Source: Pandoraea terrigena
GTDB taxonomy: Bacteria > Pseudomonadota > Gammaproteobacteria > Burkholderiales > Burkholderiaceae
Length of the DNA: 64,000 nucleotides
Direction of reading: 5' to 3'
Assembly: GCF_902459705.1 (NCBI RefSeq)
Contig: NZ_CABPRU010000009.1
Location: 62,001 to 126,000 of the forward strand
The notes under the pieces are model-generated. The model was not told where the DNA came from and did no database searches. It saw only the letters and a list, made by a program, of their open reading frames with translations. Shown in pieces: positions 43,741 to 54,226 of this stretch (the stretch's first letter is position 1; every line of letters starts with the position of its first letter). The translations under genes and the position numbers were made by a program.

Positions 43741-44948
43741 TTCCGCTCCGCCTGTTCTCCGTGAGGCCCATCGCACCGATGTCGGCCCGCCTGTTCATCG
43801 CGTTGCTGCGCCGGATTCAGTCCGGACATCTGACGCTGATCTGCCCCGACGGCACCCCGCTCATGTTCGGTGATCCTCACAGCGCGCCGGGTGCAACGCT
43901 TGAACTCCACGACTGGCGCGGCTGCCGTCGAATCATGCACGCCGGCGATATCGGATTCGCCGACGCCTATCGCGCCGGCTGGGTCGATTCGCCCGATATG
44001 GTCATGCTGCTCCGGTTGGCGATACGCAACCTCGCGTCGATCGCCAGCACCGTGACGGGCTCACGCATCGCGCGTGTCTGGTATCACCTTCGGCATCGCC
44101 TGCGAGGCAACACCCGCTCAGGCAGCCGTCGCAATATCCACGCGCATTACGATCTCGGCAACGGCTTCTACGAACTTTGGCTGGACTCGACCTGGACCTA
44201 CTCGAGCGCCTGGTTCGCGGGCGATCTCCACCGCTCGCTCGCCGACGCCCAGCATGCGAAGTATCAGCGGATCGTCGACACGTTGGGGCTGCGGCCCGGC
44301 GACCGTGTGCTGGAAGTGGGATGCGGATGGGGAGGATTTGCGCTTCACGCGGCCCGGCAAGGGATTGCGGTGCATGGCATCACCCTCTCACACGCGCAAT
44401 TGACGCTCGCCAAAGCCCGCGTCGACGCGGAGGGCCTGAGTCGCTTGGCCGAGTTCTCGCTCACGGATTACCGTGACGTGCAGGGCCAGTTCGCTGCCAT
44501 CGTCTCGATCGAGATGTTCGAGGCAGTGGGCGAAGCGTATTGGCCGGCGTACTTCGCGATGCTCAAATCCCGTCTGCGCCCCGGGGGCCGAGCGCTCATT
44601 CAGTCGATCACCATCGAAGACAACGCTTTTGACGCGTACCGCGTGTCGAGTGACTTCATCCGCGAGTTCATCTTTCCGGGCGGCATGCTGCCCAGCCCGG
44701 AACGTTTCGTTAGTGCCTCGGAGGCATGCGGCATGCATGCCGTCGAGACGCTGCGCTTCGGCCGCGATTACGCCAGGACATTGCAGCACTGGCATGCGGC
44801 CTTCGAAGCGCAGATTGACGCGGTGCGTGCGCAAGGCTTCGACGACACGTTCATCCGGTCGTGGCGGCTGTATCTTCAGTATTGCGAGGCCGCGTTCGCG
44901 GAACAGCGCGTCGACGTACGGCATTTCGTTGTGACGCACGGGCGTTGA
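43737..44948 (+). CDS. cfa: Cyclopropane-fatty-acyl-phospholipid synthase family (second copy)
   Basis: 403 residues, close to the full CFA-synthase layout: an N-terminal lipid-binding domain (about 1-120), IHAHYDLGNGFYELWLDSTWTYS, SAM motif LEVGCGWGGFALHAA (about 198-212), IEMFEAVGEAYW, and RVSSDFIREFIFPGGMLPS. It transfers methylene/methyl from SAM to double bonds of phospholipid acyl chains. Last gene of the FAD-DUF1365-CFA unit. Confidence 0.9.
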   Translation: MIPLRLFSVRPIAPMSARLFIALLRRIQSGHLTLICPDGTPLMFGDPHSAPGATLELHDWRGCRRIMHAGDIGFADAYRAGWVDSPDMVMLLRLAIRNLASIASTVTGSRIARVWYHLRHRLRGNTRSGSRRNIHAHYDLGNGFYELWLDSTWTYSSAWFAGDLHRSLADAQHAKYQRIVDTLGLRPGDRVLEVGCGWGGFALHAARQGIAVHGITLSHAQLTLAKARVDAEGLSRLAEFSLTDYRDVQGQFAAIVSIEMFEAVGEAYWPAYFAMLKSRLRPGGRALIQSITIEDNAFDAYRVSSDFIREFIFPGGMLPSPERFVSASEACGMHAVETLRFGRDYARTLQHWHAAFEAQIDAVRAQGFDDTFIRSWRLYLQYCEAAFAEQRVDVRHFVVTHGR

Positions 44949-45006
44949 GGCGCTCGGAGGCGCACAGACGGCTTGCTCCGTGACGCGTGAAGCGCCATGA
45001 CGCAAC

Positions 45007-46782
45007 CTACTCGATGGCACGCCGCTGCGCCAGCCGCGCGGCGTGGAGCTGGCGCTCCGCCTCGCTCAGCAGTGCCGAAACGGTGGCCGGCTCGCCGCTG
45101 GACACTCGCGTCGCATTGAATGTCGCCGGGTCGCCGATCGCGATACCGACACTCGCGTTCAGCGGCACGCGTTCGCCGTTCGGCAACGGCAACGTCGTGG
45201 CTTCGATGCGTCCGCGCAACAGGTCAGCGAATTGCTGCGCGCGCGATGGGTCGAGCACACGCGCCAGAATCACGAACGCGTCCGCCCCCAGCCGCGCTAC
45301 CGCATCCCCCGGCTGACAGGTATTGAGACACACCGCACTGACGCGGCGCAGCACATCGTCGCCCACATCATGCCCCCAGGTCGCGTTGATCTGCGTGAAG
45401 TGGTCGATATCGAGCTTGATCAACGCGACCCGCCCCGGCGACGGCATCGCCCACAGGGCCCGCGCCTGCCGCGCGAACGCCCGCCAGTTCATCAGTTGCG
45501 TCAGCGGGTCGGTGTCCGCGCTCAGCTCCAGTTCGCCCAGCAACCGGTTGCGCTCGCCCCGCAGTTGCCTCAACTCAAGCGCGTTGAGCCTGAGCACGCG
45601 CAACGCATCGAACACGGCGCGCACCTGCGGCCGGCGCATCGGCACACCTTCGCCTGGCACGGCCGCGTCGAGATTGCCCTGCGCCAGGGCAATGACGAAA
45701 CGCGTTGCCGCCTCGAACGGCTGCACCACGCTGCGGCGGAAACTTCGCAGCGCAACGACGATGGCGAGCACCAGCGCGAGCGTCGCGAACGCCGTGCCGA
45801 TCAACCACTTGAGCGCTATCGAGACCTGGGCGTCGACCTTGCGCTGCGCCAGCGCCAGCATGGAATCGCGGAAATCGGTGATCGCGCGCATCGTTGGCAC
45901 GTAATGGCCAGCAAACTCGGCCGTCGTCGGCCCGACAGGCTCCGGCTGGCTCGCCAGCGTGCGAACCGTGGCCACGTAATGCAATCCCGCGGCGAAGTAC
46001 TGGGCGTTCAGGGCGCCAAGCGTCTCGGGACCGAGTTCAGGGGGATCGATCATGCGCGCGGCGATCATGTCGCGCAGTTGATCGATACGGCCTAGCGTGC
46101 GTTCCATGGTGCGCTGATCAGCCTCGGTGAGCGGCTTCCCGGTGGTGAGCGATGCAGTGAAGTGAGAACCGAGTTGCCCGGCGTACTCACGCAGATCCGC
46201 CGCCAGACGGGCGAGGACGACGTAATGAAGTGCATCGGGGACGCCGCGCGAGATCACATCGGTACGTGACGATGCCACGGAGGTGAATTCGGGGATGACA
46301 CGGATCATGTGATCGACCGCATCGCGCACGGCCATGTCGCTGCGCTTCTCGCGTGGGCGTTGCACCAGCAGGTCGACATTGGCGCTGGCCGCCGCCAGAT
46401 CCAGGCGGGCACGCTCGACCACCCGCAAACTGCTGCCGCACGCATCGCACCGATCGGTCGAGAGTGCCGACAACAGGTCCTGCAGACGCGCGTTGGTCGC
46501 CTCGCGCGCGTTGCGCAGCGCCGTGACCGACGCGTTGGGAAGCGGCAGGTCGGCGCCCAGCACGGCATTGGCCGGCCCCCGTTCGGCCGACGCCTTCTCC
46601 ATCGCGAGCAGCGTGGCTTTCAAGGCTTCGAGCGCCAGTGACGCGTCGCTGGCGCGCTGGTACGTCCCCCAGGACCCGATGAGCAGACTGCCGCAGAGGA
46701 TGACGACGACGCCGACGACGGCGAGATTCAGCCACCGAAGGCGGCCGGTGAGCGAAACGGCAGAGAGTAACGTGCGCTTCAT
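45007..46782 (-). CDS. Membrane-bound GGDEF-domain protein with degenerate active site
   Basis: 591 residues from the ATG at 46782; a GTG at 46806 is possible. One N-terminal helix (about 15-38), a long helical periplasmic sensor region (about 40-325), a second helix (about 330-352), HAMP-like linker and a C-terminal GGDEF domain (from about 425). The signature reads RLGADAF (about 497-503) instead of R-x-GGDEF, the upstream segment is DIDHFTQINATWGH rather than DxDxFKxIND, and the RxxD inhibitory site is QPGD. It is therefore probably not an active diguanylate cyclase; a GTP- or c-di-GMP-sensing or scaffold role is more likely. Confidence 0.85.
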   Translation of the reverse strand: MKRTLLSAVSLTGRLRWLNLAVVGVVVILCGSLLIGSWGTYQRASDASLALEALKATLLAMEKASAERGPANAVLGADLPLPNASVTALRNAREATNARLQDLLSALSTDRCDACGSSLRVVERARLDLAAASANVDLLVQRPREKRSDMAVRDAVDHMIRVIPEFTSVASSRTDVISRGVPDALHYVVLARLAADLREYAGQLGSHFTASLTTGKPLTEADQRTMERTLGRIDQLRDMIAARMIDPPELGPETLGALNAQYFAAGLHYVATVRTLASQPEPVGPTTAEFAGHYVPTMRAITDFRDSMLALAQRKVDAQVSIALKWLIGTAFATLALVLAIVVALRSFRRSVVQPFEAATRFVIALAQGNLDAAVPGEGVPMRRPQVRAVFDALRVLRLNALELRQLRGERNRLLGELELSADTDPLTQLMNWRAFARQARALWAMPSPGRVALIKLDIDHFTQINATWGHDVGDDVLRRVSAVCLNTCQPGDAVARLGADAFVILARVLDPSRAQQFADLLRGRIEATTLPLPNGERVPLNASVGIAIGDPATFNATRVSSGEPATVSALLSEAERQLHAARLAQRRAIE

Positions 46783-46995
46783 TGACGATGACACCGTCGG
46801 CCACACGGTTCAGGCTCCCACGCAGACCGCTTCGAACGGCGCCGTGGCGGCGGCAGTCCTCAGCTTGCCTCGGACACGTGGCGCCCGGCACTTGGCAGCC
46901 ACGCTCTGGCGTCACGCCGATGTCGGCTGGCAGTGAAAATCGACGCGGCGCCATTGTCGCACAATGCTCCGGCGCCGCTCGCCCCCATGCCACCT

Positions 46996-49191
<2,196 letters not shown>

Positions 49192-49205
49192 TTACACTGC
49201 CGACC

Positions 49206-49778
49206 ATGCCGCTCGCCCACGCCCTGATGACCTCGTTGCTGGAGAAATCCTCCTCCGGGTACGACCTTGCCCGCCGTTTCGACAAGTCGATCGGCTTCTT
49301 CTGGCATGCCACTCATCAACAGATCTACCGCGAACTGGCGCGCATGGAGGCGTCCGGCTGGATCGACTCCATGGCCGCGCCCGACGGCGGGCGCACACGC
49401 AAGCGCCTCTATCGCGTACTCGACGCCGGGCGCGACGAACTGCTCGCGTGGGCGGCTACCCCAACGGCGCCCACCGATCTCCGCGACGACCTGATGGTCC
49501 GGCTGCGTGCCGATGCCGCCATCGGGCCGCTCGGCCTGCAGCCCGAACTGCGGCGCCGCTCGGCGCTCCACGCCCAGAAGCTGGCCGCCTACCGGGCCAT
49601 CGAAGCGCGCGACTTCCCCCCTGATGAGACGCCAACGCGTGCAGCCGCGCTGCAACGGCACATCCTGCAACTCGGCGTGCGGTACGAGCAAGGCTGGCTG
49701 GACTGGACGCGAGAGGCGCTGGCCTTGCTGGAAACATGGGATGGTGTGGCCGCCACCGACGGCTCGCCCGCCGCCTGA
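49206..49778 (+). CDS. PadR-family transcriptional regulator
   Basis: 190 residues from the ATG at 49206, just after the operator palindromes. N-terminal winged helix (MPLAHALMTSLLEKSSSGYDLAR, FFWHATHQQIYRELARMEASG, wing with KRLYRVLDAGR) and a helical C-terminal dimerisation domain. PadR proteins usually repress genes for phenolic or acyl detoxification. The divergent fadH-like gene with twin palindromes is the evident target. Confidence 0.92.
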   Translation: MPLAHALMTSLLEKSSSGYDLARRFDKSIGFFWHATHQQIYRELARMEASGWIDSMAAPDGGRTRKRLYRVLDAGRDELLAWAATPTAPTDLRDDLMVRLRADAAIGPLGLQPELRRRSALHAQKLAAYRAIEARDFPPDETPTRAAALQRHILQLGVRYEQGWLDWTREALALLETWDGVAATDGSPAA

Positions 49779-49959
49779 CGCGGCGCCGCGCAGACGCACG
49801 GACTTCGGGTCAGGACGGGCGGCCGCCGGATCGTGCTGTCCCGGCCCATCGCGCCCCATTTTCCTGTCAACGGGCGGGGCACGTGGTGCGTTTAACGAAG
49901 GAATCGATGCACGGCTTACCGGCCCTGCGTCACCGTCTTACGCCCCACCCTAGGCTCTC

Positions 49960-50982
49960 ATGGCGTTTTCTCTCAAGTTTTCCCGGCTGACCGGCCGTGT
50001 CCGTACCCTGGCGACGCTTTCGGCCCTGCTCGCCGCTACGCTTCCGCTCTCGCCCGCCCATGCCGGCACGGTCATCGTGCTCGATTCGGGCGCAGCCCAG
50101 CTCTCCCTCATCGATCAGGCGTCGCACAAGGTCGTTGGCACCATGCCGACGGGCAAAGAGCCGCATCACCTGATGATCACCCCCGACAAGCGATCGTTGA
50201 TCGTGGCGAATTCGGTCTCGAACAGCCTGATGTTCCTCGATCCGAACACCGGCAAGCTGCAACGCCAGGTCGCCGACATCGAAGACCCTTATCAGCTTGG
50301 CTTCTCGCCCGACCGCAAATGGTTTGTCACAACGGCGCTGCGCCTGGATCGTCTCGACATCTATCACTACGATGGCGAGAATTTCTCGATCGCCAAGCGG
50401 ATTCCATTGGCGAAGACGCCGAGCCACATGACGTTCACGTCCGACAGCAAGACGGTGTTCGTGACCATACAGGACACGGGTGAACTGGCAGCCGTCGACC
50501 TCGCGACGCAGACGGTCAAGTGGCGCATGGCGCTCGGCAAGACACCCGCGGGACTGTGGATGACGCCAGGCGACAAGTACCTACTCGTCGGCATGACCGG
50601 CGAGGACGATGTGGCCGTGGTCGACTGGCGGGCACAGAAGGTCGTCAAGCGTATTCCGACCGGGCGCGGCGCGCACAACTTCCGCTCGCTCGCCGATGGT
50701 CGCCACATTGCCGTGAGCAACCGCGTCGAGAGCACGATCAGCATTCTCGATTACGTGTCATTGACCAAGGTGGCCGACATCACCGGCCTGATGCCGGGGC
50801 CGGACGATATGGAATTGTCCGCCGACAAGCGTTATCTTTGGGTGACGTTCCGGTTTGCGCGTCATGTCGGGGTGATCGACATGACGACACGTAAACTCAT
50901 CGACCGCATCGCCGTCAACCGGTCGCCGCATGGTATTTTCTTTGCGGAACGCGCTCCCGTACTTTCGCCGAATCCGGACTGA
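49960..50982 (+). CDS. Periplasmic YncE-like beta-propeller protein
   Basis: 340 residues: Sec signal peptide (about 1-35; SPAHA-GT) then repeated four-stranded blades of YVTN/NHL type (GTVIVLDSGAAQLSLID, RSLIVANSVSNSLMFLD, KTVFVTIQDTGELAAVD, YLLVGMTGEDDVAVVD). A seven-bladed propeller is expected. Function unknown; some relatives act as quinoprotein or binding accessory proteins. The sterol-desaturase-family gene begins 12 bp after its stop, implying an operon. Confidence 0.82.
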   Translation: MAFSLKFSRLTGRVRTLATLSALLAATLPLSPAHAGTVIVLDSGAAQLSLIDQASHKVVGTMPTGKEPHHLMITPDKRSLIVANSVSNSLMFLDPNTGKLQRQVADIEDPYQLGFSPDRKWFVTTALRLDRLDIYHYDGENFSIAKRIPLAKTPSHMTFTSDSKTVFVTIQDTGELAAVDLATQTVKWRMALGKTPAGLWMTPGDKYLLVGMTGEDDVAVVDWRAQKVVKRIPTGRGAHNFRSLADGRHIAVSNRVESTISILDYVSLTKVADITGLMPGPDDMELSADKRYLWVTFRFARHVGVIDMTTRKLIDRIAVNRSPHGIFFAERAPVLSPNPD

Positions 50983-50994
50983 CGAGGCCACCAG

Positions 50995-52008
50995 ATGATT
51001 CAGGAAGCCATCAACTTCGTAGACAGCGGCATCGCGGCCGTGCAGACGCTCGTCTACGTTGATGGGGTTCAGCCGCTGCTGTTCCACTTCAACCTGATGG
51101 GCTACGGCGACGACATCTATGACGCCCTGTACTGGGTGCTCGTCGGGGTCTTCCAGATCGGCGTGACGTATGCGCTGTTGCGCCCGCTCGAGGCGCTGCG
51201 CCCGGTCGAGCAATGGCAGGACCGCCGTCAGGTGCGCGCCGACGTGATCTACACCTGGATCGCCAAGCTCGGCATTCTCAACCTGCTCTTCTTCCTGGTA
51301 CTGCAACCGGTCTTCAGCGCGTTGCAGAGCCAGATGGTGATTCACGGGCTGCCGAACCTCCAATTGGACGGCCTTTACCCCGGCGTGACGGATCAGCCGC
51401 TCGTGTCGTTCCTGCTCTACCTGGTCGTGCTCGACTTCGCGGGTTACTGGTATCACCGCTGGCAGCATCGCTTCGGGGTCTGGTGGGAGCTGCACGCGGT
51501 GCATCACAGCCAGCGGCAGTTGTCGATGTGGTCGGATGACCGCAACCATTTCCTCGACGTCATGATGCAGGCCGCATTTTTTGCATCGATCGCGCTGTTC
51601 ATCGGCGTGCAACCCGCCCAGTACGTCGTACTCGTGGCGGTGGGGAATTTCTTGCAAAGCGTGCAGCACGTGAATGCACGGCTATCGTATGGCTCGCTGC
51701 TCGAGCGCCTGATCGTGAGCCCAACGTTCCATCGACGTCATCACGCCATCGGCTACGGACACGAAGGCACCCGATACGGCTGCAACTTCGGCGTGCTGTT
51801 CCCTTGGTGGGACGTGATGTTCCGGACGGCCTCGTGGGAGCGCGCCCTGGAGCCGACCGGCATCCGCGATCAACTCCCCGCCCCCGAAGGCCGCTCGCGC
51901 CGGTACGGGGTGGGCGTGATTTCGCAACAACTGCGCACCTTCGGGCGCATCGCCAAGCGGCTTGCGCTGCGCCGCCCCCGCTCGACACTAGGTGCCGACG
52001 CCTCGTAA
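50995..52008 (+). CDS. Sterol desaturase / fatty-acid hydroxylase family membrane protein
   Basis: 337 residues, about five membrane helices, and three His clusters for a di-iron centre: HRWQHR (about 157), HAVHHS (about 170), and HRRHH-x-IGYGH (about 245-254). It would hydroxylate or desaturate a lipid or sterol-like substrate with O2. Co-transcribed with the propeller gene. Substrate unknown; bacterial members include hopanoid- and carotenoid-modifying enzymes. Confidence 0.86.
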   Translation: MIQEAINFVDSGIAAVQTLVYVDGVQPLLFHFNLMGYGDDIYDALYWVLVGVFQIGVTYALLRPLEALRPVEQWQDRRQVRADVIYTWIAKLGILNLLFFLVLQPVFSALQSQMVIHGLPNLQLDGLYPGVTDQPLVSFLLYLVVLDFAGYWYHRWQHRFGVWWELHAVHHSQRQLSMWSDDRNHFLDVMMQAAFFASIALFIGVQPAQYVVLVAVGNFLQSVQHVNARLSYGSLLERLIVSPTFHRRHHAIGYGHEGTRYGCNFGVLFPWWDVMFRTASWERALEPTGIRDQLPAPEGRSRRYGVGVISQQLRTFGRIAKRLALRRPRSTLGADAS

Positions 52009-52534
52009 CGCGGCGCGCTGGCCTGCGCGAACGATTCGCGTTGCCTGGGGCCGGTCAGTGGTTTTTTTCGGCGTCGAAATCAAGAAATGGGCGATACGCT
52101 GCGCTGACTGTGCTGCGAATGGGGCGGTGGTGGAGTCGCGGGACGGTCGTCGCGGTTGTATCGCAGGCTTACCGTCAGAAACCCGCGTTGAGACAGCGCT
52201 CATTGCCAATCCAAGACGGCGCCTCACCCCCGCGGAAGCGTCAAGACCGCCTCCAATCCGCCTGCCTTCATGTTGTGAAGTGCCAGCGTGCCGCGGCACG
52301 CGCCGTTGCGCGTCGTCGGCGCAGAACCGAATTCGACGACGTCTGCGGAACGCACCACACGCCAGGCAAGGATGCGCAGTGCCCCTTGAAGAGCGGCAAA
52401 AACTGGCCGAAGCGACCTACGCCGAGATGCAGGAGCGCGCCAAGGCAAAGGGCATCACGCTTCCCGAATGTCACGAACCGACCAATCGTTCGCGGCGCCG
52501 CGATCGCGCGACCCCGAACCGAGGGCTGGCGAGC
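52009..52534. other. 526-bp intergenic region with a possible gene remnant
   Basis: No complete gene is supported. From a GTG at 52379 about 35 codons read VPLEERQKLAEATYAEMQE, then AKAKGITLPECHEP, an amphipathic helix-like, coding-biased segment. The frame then runs into sequence antisense to the next gene without a stop. It could be a truncated 5' end of a lost gene; the rest shows nothing recognisable. Confidence 0.3.
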
Positions 52535-53128
52535 TCAGAGCACGGGGTTGATCTGAATGTGATAAATGCCCCACGGGCAAAGGGTGAACTGCTCCTTGAG
52601 CGGCTTGCTCGCCAGCGCAGGAATCTCCGCTGGATCGTAGACGGCCCAAAGCGGACCGAGGCCGCCCAGCGCAAGGGGTTTGCCGTCCAGATGCGTGGCG
52701 AGCAAGAACTGGTAGTCGCGCAATTGACCGAGCGTGGTCGCTACGACATACCCATCAATTGCGCGCAGCAACACCTGGGTCTGCGCATTGGCGGGCGCGC
52801 CCGTGTGTGCGAGGACATCGGTCAGGCGCGGGCCACGCAGCGTGTGCCGACGAGCATCGTATTCCAGCCTCGGACGAATGGTCTGCGCGGGCATTCGCGT
52901 GAGCATGCCGAAGTCGAATGCATAGCCGGTGTCGAAGCGAACCCGTTGCTTGTGAAAGAGCTGATCGAGGGCGGGATCGACAGGCCCGCGGTTGTGATGC
53001 AGGATGGCGCCGCTGAGTGTGACGAGCGGTGTCGTAGCGGATGATTCCGGCATTGCGGCCGTCTTGGCGAGCAACGGCGCTGACGCGCCGAATGCCGCGG
53101 CACCCGCAAGGAACTCTCTTTTCTTCAT
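52535..53128 (-). CDS. Periplasmic molybdopterin-oxidoreductase-domain protein
   Basis: 197 residues: a short signal (MKKREFLAGAAAFGASA, Tat-like KREF) and a single sulfite-oxidase-type molybdopterin-binding fold (LRGPRLTDVLAHTGA, LRAIDGYVVATTLGQLRDYQFLLA, LGPLWAVYDPAE). Much shorter than YedY/MsrP, and no invariant Mo-ligand Cys stands in the expected place (the only Cys is near the C-terminus), so it may not hold cofactor. Function unknown. Confidence 0.72.
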   Translation of the reverse strand: MKKREFLAGAAAFGASAPLLAKTAAMPESSATTPLVTLSGAILHHNRGPVDPALDQLFHKQRVRFDTGYAFDFGMLTRMPAQTIRPRLEYDARRHTLRGPRLTDVLAHTGAPANAQTQVLLRAIDGYVVATTLGQLRDYQFLLATHLDGKPLALGGLGPLWAVYDPAEIPALASKPLKEQFTLCPWGIYHIQINPVL

Positions 53129-53218
53129 GGACGTTGATGAAAGCGATGGCGCATGCCGGCAGGCGCGCCGCAGCGTTGCACGAGCGTATCACGAGCGAGC
53201 AACCCGGTGGCACGTCGC

Positions 53219-53521
53219 CTACTTCTTCATGCACTCGATCATGAACTTCCAGCGCGCGTCACGATATAGATTCTTGTCGTTGGCTTCCTTGAAGCAGGCC
53301 TCATGCTTCTCGGGATTCTTGACGGCAAGCTCGTTAAGCTCCTTTGCATATGGATTTCCAGCGCCATAACGGCCGCTGCCATAGGGCGAATACGGCCCGG
53401 GCCCACCGCCCGGCCAATTCTGCCCGTATCCCGATTGCGCAAGCACCGTCGCTGGGAGCGACATGATCGCCACGATGGCCGTTGCCCCGAGGAACGCCCC
53501 GGTCGAGCACGTTTTGTTCAT
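53219..53521 (-). CDS. Small secreted PsiF-repeat-like protein
   Basis: 100 residues: signal peptide to about residue 28 (VLAQS), a Gly/Pro/Tyr-rich linker (about 30-55) and a C-terminal PsiF-like motif HEACFKEANDKNLYRDARWK followed by FMIECMKK, with two spaced Cys. PsiF-repeat proteins are periplasmic and phosphate-starvation-linked in E. coli, but no function is known. The product ends in Lys-Lys. Gene stands alone. Confidence 0.68.
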   Translation of the reverse strand: MNKTCSTGAFLGATAIVAIMSLPATVLAQSGYGQNWPGGGPGPYSPYGSGRYGAGNPYAKELNELAVKNPEKHEACFKEANDKNLYRDARWKFMIECMKK

Positions 53522-53684
53522 TACGCTCTCCTTATCTCATGGATGAAAGCAATCGGCGCTCGATGCACCGATGCCCGTGCCGCCATGAGGCCGTGCGCGA
53601 TGGCGAAGTACCAACCGATCGACAACCGTCCTGACGCCTCTTCATCCTATTGCCCAGCGGTTGAGACCTATTGATCGCGGTCAA

Positions 53685-54164
53685 TTACGGCGCGCTTTGC
53701 GACGTGTCGGTGCCTGGCACGAGAAAGGTCGGCTCCTGATCGCTCGGCATCTGCGCCAGCTCCTCGACAGTGAGTCGCGCATAGACTTCGATCAGATAGC
53801 CACTGGGATCGCGCAGCCACAATTCGTGCAGCGGGGTACCGCGCCAGGTCGTGCGCGGAGGCTTGACAATGGGCGCCCCGGCGGCCATCGCCGCATGATA
53901 GGCGGCGATCACTTGTGCCTTCCCCGCCACACCCAGCCCCAGGTGATAGAGGCTGTAGGTATCCAACGGTTTCTGACTATCGTTGACCAGCAGTACCAGG
54001 TTCAGATGCAACTCCGGCAACAGGAACGTGCTGTATCGCGGCGTGGTGTCTTTGGGCGAGACAGTGAATAACGCAGCGTAAAAGGCCGTGCTCGCAGCCA
54101 GATCGGCTACGCGCAGGCTCAGGTGGAATTCTTGCGCTTGTGGGAAAGCGGTGGAATCGACCAT
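53685..54164 (-). CDS. VOC/glyoxalase-superfamily protein
   Basis: 159 residues from the ATG at 54164. The bleomycin-resistance/dioxygenase fold is visible from EFHLSLRVADLAASTAFYAALF and from LHELWLRDPSGYLIEVYA, which carries the metal-binding Glu. It may act on a small metabolite or arsenic-type compound; the Cd-induced CadI/ArsI family shares FHLSLRVADL. No Cys-rich tail of ArsI is present. Function otherwise unknown. Lies 62 bp downstream of the flavoprotein gene on the same strand. Confidence 0.8.
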   Translation of the reverse strand: MVDSTAFPQAQEFHLSLRVADLAASTAFYAALFTVSPKDTTPRYSTFLLPELHLNLVLLVNDSQKPLDTYSLYHLGLGVAGKAQVIAAYHAAMAAGAPIVKPPRTTWRGTPLHELWLRDPSGYLIEVYARLTVEELAQMPSDQEPTFLVPGTDTSQSAP

Positions 54165-54226
54165 CAGGTTGTCTCCGCAATGTGTCCTGCAACTTTCATA
54201 CTGTCGGAAGCCCTTTGAGCCGCTCG

